From positions 1 to 40,167 of the forward strand of contig JAIYAV010000256.1 of assembly GCA_027488855.1 (NCBI GenBank): 40,167 nt of DNA, given 5' to 3'. The stretch's first letter is position 1; the number at the start of each line of letters is the position of its first letter. Shown piece after piece: positions 34,733 through 40,167 of this stretch. The notes beneath the pieces are model-generated. The model was given only the letters and a program-made list of their open reading frames with translations. It was not told the origin of the DNA and ran no database searches. Source of the DNA: Saprospiraceae bacterium (GTDB taxonomy: Bacteria; Bacteroidota; Bacteroidia; Chitinophagales; Saprospiraceae). The position numbers and the translations under genes are program-made.

Positions 34733-35833
34733 CTAGTTGTTGTTTTTGATTGGTACTGGAGTATTTACTTTTGCTTTAGGCGGCACCGCTCCAGGTTGAT
34801 TTTTCACCGGTTGTTTGTCCGCAGGTAGGGTTGGTTTGGCTCCTTTTTGCCCACCACCATCGTATTTGAAGGGGTCTTTGGACAAATTGGAAGTGCTGTC
34901 AACTGGTGGCATGGTGATGATGGTATCTCCGGGGAGTGGTGCAGGAGTTGTTACTGGCGGCGTGGTGTTCCAGGGATCAGTAGTGGGAGCAGGGTTAGTT
35001 CCAGTATTATTGGTGGTGGTATTGTTCCAGGTTCCGGTGTTGTTTGCATTGTTGGTATTGTTCCAATCGGTACCTGTGTTGTTCGTGGTATTGTTCCAGG
35101 AGTTGTTGTTGGCGTTATTGGTTGAATTCCAGCTGTTGTTCAGGTTGTTCAAATCTGTAGCAGGGAATCCATTTGCATTGGGATTAGTCGTTTGAATGTC
35201 GTGGTACTGGATGTAATCGGTATAGTGGTCACCATTGCCTTCACCAGCTTGTACCTCATTCCAATAGCGCCAGCGGTGGGGTTTCACGAGGTGTTGGTTC
35301 AGGTAATCCTCGGTGTACATGCGGGCTTCACGCTGCATTTGCGCAAAATAAACGGTGAGTCCACGGGTGAGGTTGATCAATTCGGTAACAATCAACAACA
35401 AGGCACTACCATCCACTTGGTCCGCCGTAGCATCCGCCAGGGTTTGTTGAAAATGCATGGAATAAAACTCTTGCAACTCGATCAGGCGCAGTTTCAAGCC
35501 ATCGGAATACAGATCGGGCATTGCTTCGATGGATTTCAGTTTTTTGGGATCCAGAAAGTCTTGTTTGATGCCTTCCAGGATTTTATTGGCGCGTTGAGCC
35601 GTTTGGTTGAAGGCGGTGCGCACTTTGGCCACATCCTCTGGTTTCATTTTTTGCTCCTTGGCAATGACAGTCATGGCTGCACTTTCGGCTTCGAGTTTCA
35701 AGTCGTGAAACTTGACCATAAATTCGGTATTCAGAAATTTACCCAATGCGGGAGCTAACTTCTTGTTGGGTTGTGCGCTCAATCCACTGATGAGCGATAA
35801 GGTGGCGATGAGGAAAAACAGATGGGTTTTCAT
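34733..35833 (-). CDS. Exported protein of unknown function with Asn/Thr-rich low-complexity region
   Basis: This 366-residue protein from the ATG at 35833 starts with a signal peptide (MKTHLFFLIATLSLISGLSAQ). The part at about 25-200 is mostly helical and matches no family I know. At about 205-300 lies a low-complexity tract of NN, NNT and W-N-N units (for example NNTGTDWNNTNNANNTGTW), followed by a Pro/Thr-rich tail. The low-complexity tract may be a flexible linker or glycosylation substrate. The frame is open 40 codons further upstream, but the ATG at 35833 gives a proper signal peptide. The first gene of a likely operon with the C1 protease. Confidence 0.75.
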   Translation of the reverse strand: MKTHLFFLIATLSLISGLSAQPNKKLAPALGKFLNTEFMVKFHDLKLEAESAAMTVIAKEQKMKPEDVAKVRTAFNQTAQRANKILEGIKQDFLDPKKLKSIEAMPDLYSDGLKLRLIELQEFYSMHFQQTLADATADQVDGSALLLIVTELINLTRGLTVYFAQMQREARMYTEDYLNQHLVKPHRWRYWNEVQAGEGNGDHYTDYIQYHDIQTTNPNANGFPATDLNNLNNSWNSTNNANNNSWNNTTNNTGTDWNNTNNANNTGTWNNTTTNNTGTNPAPTTDPWNTTPPVTTPAPLPGDTIITMPPVDSTSNLSKDPFKYDGGGQKGAKPTLPADKQPVKNQPGAVPPKAKVNTPVPIKNNN

Positions 35834-35961
35834 GGCAGTTGAATTTTGTTTGATGTGTTTGAAAGCCCGGAAGGCGTTCCCAACACAAGGGTCTTTTTTA
35901 TTCAAATGCAGAAAAAAATGAAAAGTGAGGAACGGAAATGAAATAATTATCATTGATTTGG

Positions 35962-35969
35962 CAAACCTA
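35962..35969 (-). promoter_or_regulatory. -7 promoter element of the protease operon
   Basis: TAGGTTTG on the minus strand matches TAnnTTTG. No -33 element at the usual spacing is seen. The message would have a leader of about 120 nt before the start at 35833. Confidence 0.45.
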
Positions 35970-35988
35970 AAAAAAACAGCACGTAGTG

Positions 35989-36020
35989 TTTTGTTTTCTA
36001 TACAACAATGCCTAGACTTG
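35989..36020 (+). promoter_or_regulatory. Possible promoter of the M43 protease gene
   Basis: TTTTG at 35989-35993 and TAGACTTG at 36013-36020 (one mismatch to TAnnTTTG) are spaced by 19 bp. The ATG is 42 bp downstream of the -7 element. Confidence 0.4.
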
Positions 36021-36061
36021 CACCTTGAAACAAAAGACCTTTGTTAGAAACCATTCCTCCG

Positions 36062-39000
36062 ATGAAAAAAACGAACTACCAGCTTGTAATCGGCTCAACC
36101 CTTGCATGCTTAAGCCTTTTTGCCAACCTGACATTTGCCCAAAAAAGCCCGGATCAACCTGGGATGTGCGGCACTGAAAGCTTCCAAAAGTTTATATCAC
36201 GGCATCCCAAACAACGTTTGCTCGCACAACCTGCGCTGCGTGAAAAAAGTACGCTAGGCCCCCAAGATGCCCTGGGTATTCTACCTTGCAACATTGGAAG
36301 CGCCTTGCCTGAAATACCCGTCGTGGTACACGTCATGCACATTGGTGAATCCGTGGGTGTGGGATCCAATATCTCCGTTGCTCAAATCAATGACGCCATC
36401 CGTGGCCTCAACGATCGCTGGAGCAAAGCCATTGGCGACGGAGTGGCCATTCCCATCCGTTTTGCGTTGGCCAAGCGGGCACCAGATGGTTCGCCCAGCA
36501 CTGGTATCGTCCGCTACAATGCCTCGACGGTGCCATTCTACGCCACTGAGGGGGTACAATCTGAGCAAAATGGCCCCGGAACCGATGACCAAGTGCTCAA
36601 AGACCTGAGCATGTGGCCTCCAGATCAGTATTACAACATCTGGGTCGTGCGCAACATCCAGGGCAATGTACTCGGCTTTGCCTATTATCCTTTTTTTAAT
36701 GAAGCGCCTTACCGATATGATGGAACGGTCATTGAAAGCAATGCAATGGTTTACAACTCCATTACTTTAGCCCACGAATTGGGGCACGCTTTCAACCTGG
36801 CCCATACCTTTGAAGGCGACAATAGCAACAATACCTGTCCCGTCGATACCGATTGCACCGTGGATGGTGACGGCGTATGCGACACGCCTCCGCACCGGGA
36901 AGACGATTGTGGCCCCAACAACCCCTGTAGCAATATGGGCATTTGGGACAATTCCCGATTCAACTACATGAGCTATTGCGGAAGCAGTGTCAGTACACGA
37001 TTTACAGCCGGACAAAGCGACCGAATTTTGTACGCTTTGCGCTATTCTTCACGCAATACCTTGCCGATCAGTTTGGGAAATTCTCCTGCTGGAAATGCGG
37101 TGGAAGTGGGGATTACCGCGTTTTTGCTCAAGGATTATCTGTTGTGTGATTCCAGTTTTAGCCCCCGAATCCAGTTGGTCAATTACGGCACCCAAAGCAT
37201 CAATACCTTAACCTACACCCTAACGCTGGACAACATCAGTCTGGGGTCTTTTACCGTTAATCCCAATCTGGCTGCAGGTGCGACCCAAGCCGTGACCCTG
37301 CAACAAATCAAAGGCTTGGCTGTAGGAACCCACGAATTGAGCATTGTCATCACGGATGTAAACGGAGCAGGTGACGGGACTTACGACTACGACAATTCGA
37401 TTTGTGTGAAATTTGAACACCGCAGTACCATTGCTGATTTTTGTGCGGATTTTGAAAATGCCAGCGATTTGCCAGCGGGGCTTTTCACCCTGGCAACTGC
37501 CCAAATCAAACCCAAAGCGCTGCCCGTCACTTGCGATGCCCAAGGTGGTTACGCCCTGGAAATCAACGGTACTGCGCACGATGATACCAGTTATACCGCC
37601 ATCATCGGCCCCATTGATTTTAGCAAAAATGGAGGGCCGCAGCTCTTTTTTGACTTAGCTCGACAAAGCGGCTTCTATTGCAATACTTTTGCCGAAATGA
37701 AAATTTCTGCATCCAGTGATTGCGGAAATACTTTTAAGCAGGTTTTTTACAAAAATGACGCCCCTCGCTTCACTTGTGGAACAACCACCTACACACAAAC
37801 CATTCAATCTTTGTCGACCACCACTACCCGACAAACCGACCCAGATGTAGCCTTTATCCCAAATTCCTGTCAGCAATGGCGCAAAGAAATTGTGGACCTG
37901 GAAGCCTTTGCTGGTCAAAAAGTATTCATCAAGTTTGAGTTCTTCTTCAATTTTGAGGGCAGCGCAGCCAATACCATTTTCCTGGACAACATCTGTGTCA
38001 ACAATTGTACCAGCAATGCAACTGCCAACATTACCAAAGACCCTGCTGAAAAAACCAGCCTGTGCCGCACGGGCACCCTTAAATTGGGTGCAAAGGTCGA
38101 CAATGTAAAAGGAAGCAACATCCTGTGGGAAGCCGCCAGCTCGGCAGATGGGGTGTACAATTCCATCGGTGCCAAATCGGATACCAGTATTTCGGCGGTG
38201 ATGAATACCGTTGGAAAATATTATTTCCGGGTCGTGACCGTTAAGGGTGGTTGCACCGACACCTCAAAGGTGGCAGAAGTAACCGTCAATGGAGCCCTGC
38301 GTTTTGAAACCCACCCGGTTTCCGTTTCCTTTTGCAACAAAACTCCGGTGGCGCTTTCATCCGTAATTTCCTCCGACTACAATCAACTGAGTTACCAGTG
38401 GCAACGTTCCAGCACCTTGGGCGGCACTTACACCAATATCCCCAACGCGACTCAGGCCACTTATACCACCACCGCACTAGGCGTCAATTATTACCGGGTC
38501 AGGGCCAAATCGGCTGACGCGGGTTGTACAGAAATCACTTCTTTTGAAGCCTCAACCACGGTGGACGACAGTGTGAGTGTCAAACAAGACCCGGAAGGAT
38601 TCAGTGCCTGCATCGGTGGGCGGGATACCTTGACCGTGTTCGCTGCGGGAAGCAAACAAAAATATTTTTGGCAAGAAGCCAATGCGCCCACTGGCCCTTT
38701 CCAACAAGTGGGTACCCAAAGTACATACATCCCGAATTTGAATACCATCGGCACCCGTTATTTTCGGGTAATTGTACACTCTGAACGCAATCTTTGTAAG
38801 GACACTTCCAAAATCGCGCAGGTAGCCATAGCCGCTCAGCCTTCTACTTCAGTGGTGCTGAATGTGCAAAATTTGTGTGAAAGTACGCTGTTTAGTTTTC
38901 AGGTACCCACCCAGGGCGGCATTGCTCCGCTCGCTTATCAGTGGCAAAAAAGCAGCGCCACTACTGGCCCCTGGGCCAACGTTGCCAATGCTAAAGACAG

Positions 39001-40167
39001 TCTTTTTTATGCCTTTTCTCCGGCGGGTACGACTTACTACCGAATGCTCATCCAGTCCATGGGGCGAGGTTGTAATACAGCGATGACCAATGCGGTGGCT
39101 GTAAATGCGGATGCCATAACCAAAATCAACCGGGAACCCCGCGACACCAGCCTTTGTGTAGGATTGGCTGCCAACTTGTCGGTAAATGCCAGCAATAATT
39201 CCTTGCATCAATGGCAGGTCAGTGATGCAGCCAACGGCCCTTTCAGCAATGTGAATGAAAATAGGACCAGTTTCCGACCATTGGTTAGCACAGTTGGCGA
39301 CAAGTATTATCGGGTGATGGTGCTCAATGGCTTCTGTAGCGATACCTCCAAAGTGGTCAAAGTAAGTGGGGTGCCCAGCATTACTTTCAGTAGCAATCCG
39401 CAAGACGCCAGCGCTTGTGTAGGCAGCCGTATTCCCGCCTTAGTCGCCTCGACAAAGGGAGGGGGCAGTGGATTGAAATACCAATGGCAACAAAGTGCCG
39501 ATCTGAATGGCAACTGGGTCGCCGTCAACGGTGCCGTAGACAGCACCTTTTCCCCATCCAACACACCTGGTCTGGTGTATTACCGCCTAGGTGCACAGTC
39601 CACTTCATGTCCCGCCGCATTCAGTACGCCAGCAAAAATTTTGATCGATCCTGCCGTAAAAATCAGTGTCCAACCCGATTCTATTGCTCAATGTATTGGT
39701 GCCAATGCCAAATTGAATATGAGTGCATCGGGCAATCCGATCTACCAATGGCAATCCAGCAATACCCGCAATGGGAGTTTCAGCAATGTTCCTGGGGCGC
39801 AGCAAACAAGTTTTACGCCACCCAGCAATACAACAGGCAGTACTTATTACCGCGTATTGCTGAGCAGCAGCAACCAATTGTGTCGGGATACTTCCGTGGT
39901 GGTACAATCTGCCGTAGCGGCGGCTTTAACTTTTGTGACGACACCCAAAGACATCACCACTTGCGCCGACGGGCAGACACCACTACGCGCCACTGCGAGG
40001 GGCGGTTTTGCTCCACTTACTTATCAGTGGCAAAACAGTACCAACAACAACGGCCCCTGGACCAATGTCAACAATGCTCAGGATAGCATTTATCAACCCA
40101 ATGCTGCGCCTGGCGTCAGTTTTTATCGCATGCTGGTTTCCAGTACGGGACAGGGTTGTAGCAGTGT
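36062..40167 (+). CDS. Secreted M43 (pappalysin-like) metalloprotease with Ig-like repeats, C-terminus beyond the window
   Basis: The frame opens with ATG at 36062 and stays open to the right edge (1368 codons, no stop). It starts with a signal peptide (MKKTNYQLVIGSTLACLSLF…TFAQ). Residues about 90-330 are an M43 metzincin domain: zinc motif HELGHAFNLAH (H238, E239, H242, H248) and Met-turn NYMSYCG (M303). The usual Gly of HExxHxxGxxH is Asn here. After it come a CARDB-like region (about 345-455), a MAM-like jelly-roll segment (about 460-650, ending FLDNICVNNC) and about nine Ig-like repeats with the pattern YQWQ-S…YYR. A T9SS sorting domain is expected after the edge. The protein is inferred to be secreted and calcium/zinc dependent. 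It is divergent from the exported-protease operon. Confidence 0.88.
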   Translation, partial: MKKTNYQLVIGSTLACLSLFANLTFAQKSPDQPGMCGTESFQKFISRHPKQRLLAQPALREKSTLGPQDALGILPCNIGSALPEIPVVVHVMHIGESVGVGSNISVAQINDAIRGLNDRWSKAIGDGVAIPIRFALAKRAPDGSPSTGIVRYNASTVPFYATEGVQSEQNGPGTDDQVLKDLSMWPPDQYYNIWVVRNIQGNVLGFAYYPFFNEAPYRYDGTVIESNAMVYNSITLAHELGHAFNLAHTFEGDNSNNTCPVDTDCTVDGDGVCDTPPHREDDCGPNNPCSNMGIWDNSRFNYMSYCGSSVSTRFTAGQSDRILYALRYSSRNTLPISLGNSPAGNAVEVGITAFLLKDYLLCDSSFSPRIQLVNYGTQSINTLTYTLTLDNISLGSFTVNPNLAAGATQAVTLQQIKGLAVGTHELSIVITDVNGAGDGTYDYDNSICVKFEHRSTIADFCADFENASDLPAGLFTLATAQIKPKALPVTCDAQGGYALEINGTAHDDTSYTAIIGPIDFSKNGGPQLFFDLARQSGFYCNTFAEMKISASSDCGNTFKQVFYKNDAPRFTCGTTTYTQTIQSLSTTTTRQTDPDVAFIPNSCQQWRKEIVDLEAFAGQKVFIKFEFFFNFEGSAANTIFLDNICVNNCTSNATANITKDPAEKTSLCRTGTLKLGAKVDNVKGSNILWEAASSADGVYNSIGAKSDTSISAVMNTVGKYYFRVVTVKGGCTDTSKVAEVTVNGALRFETHPVSVSFCNKTPVALSSVISSDYNQLSYQWQRSSTLGGTYTNIPNATQATYTTTALGVNYYRVRAKSADAGCTEITSFEASTTVDDSVSVKQDPEGFSACIGGRDTLTVFAAGSKQKYFWQEANAPTGPFQQVGTQSTYIPNLNTIGTRYFRVIVHSERNLCKDTSKIAQVAIAAQPSTSVVLNVQNLCESTLFSFQVPTQGGIAPLAYQWQKSSATTGPWANVANAKDSLFYAFSPAGTTYYRMLIQSMGRGCNTAMTNAVAVNADAITKINREPRDTSLCVGLAANLSVNASNNSLHQWQVSDAANGPFSNVNENRTSFRPLVSTVGDKYYRVMVLNGFCSDTSKVVKVSGVPSITFSSNPQDASACVGSRIPALVASTKGGGSGLKYQWQQSADLNGNWVAVNGAVDSTFSPSNTPGLVYYRLGAQSTSCPAAFSTPAKILIDPAVKISVQPDSIAQCIGANAKLNMSASGNPIYQWQSSNTRNGSFSNVPGAQQTSFTPPSNTTGSTYYRVLLSSSNQLCRDTSVVVQSAVAAALTFVTTPKDITTCADGQTPLRATARGGFAPLTYQWQNSTNNNGPWTNVNNAQDSIYQPNAAPGVSFYRMLVSSTGQGCSS

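Noticed and set aside
1-40167. tRNA, rRNA, insertion sequence, prophage or toxin-antitoxin genes
   Set aside because: None was recognised on either strand on reading the window; the palindromic repeats lack any nearby transposase.

Overview
The window looks like a chromosomal piece of a Bacteroidota bacterium, most likely of the Saprospiria (Haliscomenobacter-like; the genus is a guess). The signs are type IX secretion (T9SS) and gliding hallmarks (a PorP/SprF protein beside a giant SprB-repeat protein with a gliding-motility C-terminal domain), DUF1573, DUF4369/TlpA and DUF1080 proteins, several promoters of the TAnnTTTG type, and almost no Shine-Dalgarno sequences. No rRNA, tRNA, transposase or phage gene was recognised.

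Layout. 1-523 is the end of a CRISPR array (eight identical 36-bp repeats, running off the left edge, no cas gene in view), followed by about 490 bp of AT-rich non-coding DNA with a perfect 12-bp inverted repeat. 1018-4829 (minus) holds a three-domain kinase / M23 / aminotransferase-fold enzyme and a DEDDh exonuclease, separated by a REP-like palindrome cluster. 4830-5286 carries a second REP-like element, a promoter and two strong hairpins ahead of recQ. 5287-9976 (plus) encodes RecQ, an exonuclease/GIY-YIG fusion, a polysaccharide deacetylase and a DUF1573 protein, ending in a very strong terminator. A candidate small RNA lies on the minus strand at about 10114-10186. 10417-18096 (plus) is a run of enzymes: penicillin-acylase family protein, small membrane protein, Crp/Fnr regulator, flavodoxin-fold quinone reductase, TlpA-like thioredoxin protein, DUF1080 protein and aldo/keto reductase. 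18319-22802 holds two tandem, paralogous FG-GAP/VCBS propeller proteins.

From 22811 to 35833 everything is on the minus strand and nearly every product is exported: a DUF4846 lipoprotein, PorP/SprF, the 1688-residue SprB-repeat protein, a caspase-like (C14) protein with a repeat-rich N-terminus, a papain-like (C1) protease and an Asn/Thr-rich protein of unknown function. A divergent gene at 36062 encodes a very large M43 (pappalysin-like) metalloprotease with Ig-like repeats that runs off the right edge.

Together the right half is a cell-surface and secretion region: two exported cysteine proteases, one secreted metalloprotease, an adhesin-like repeat protein and its outer-membrane partner. 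The left half is mainly DNA repair and housekeeping. At least four different families of long palindromic repeats sit in the gaps between genes.
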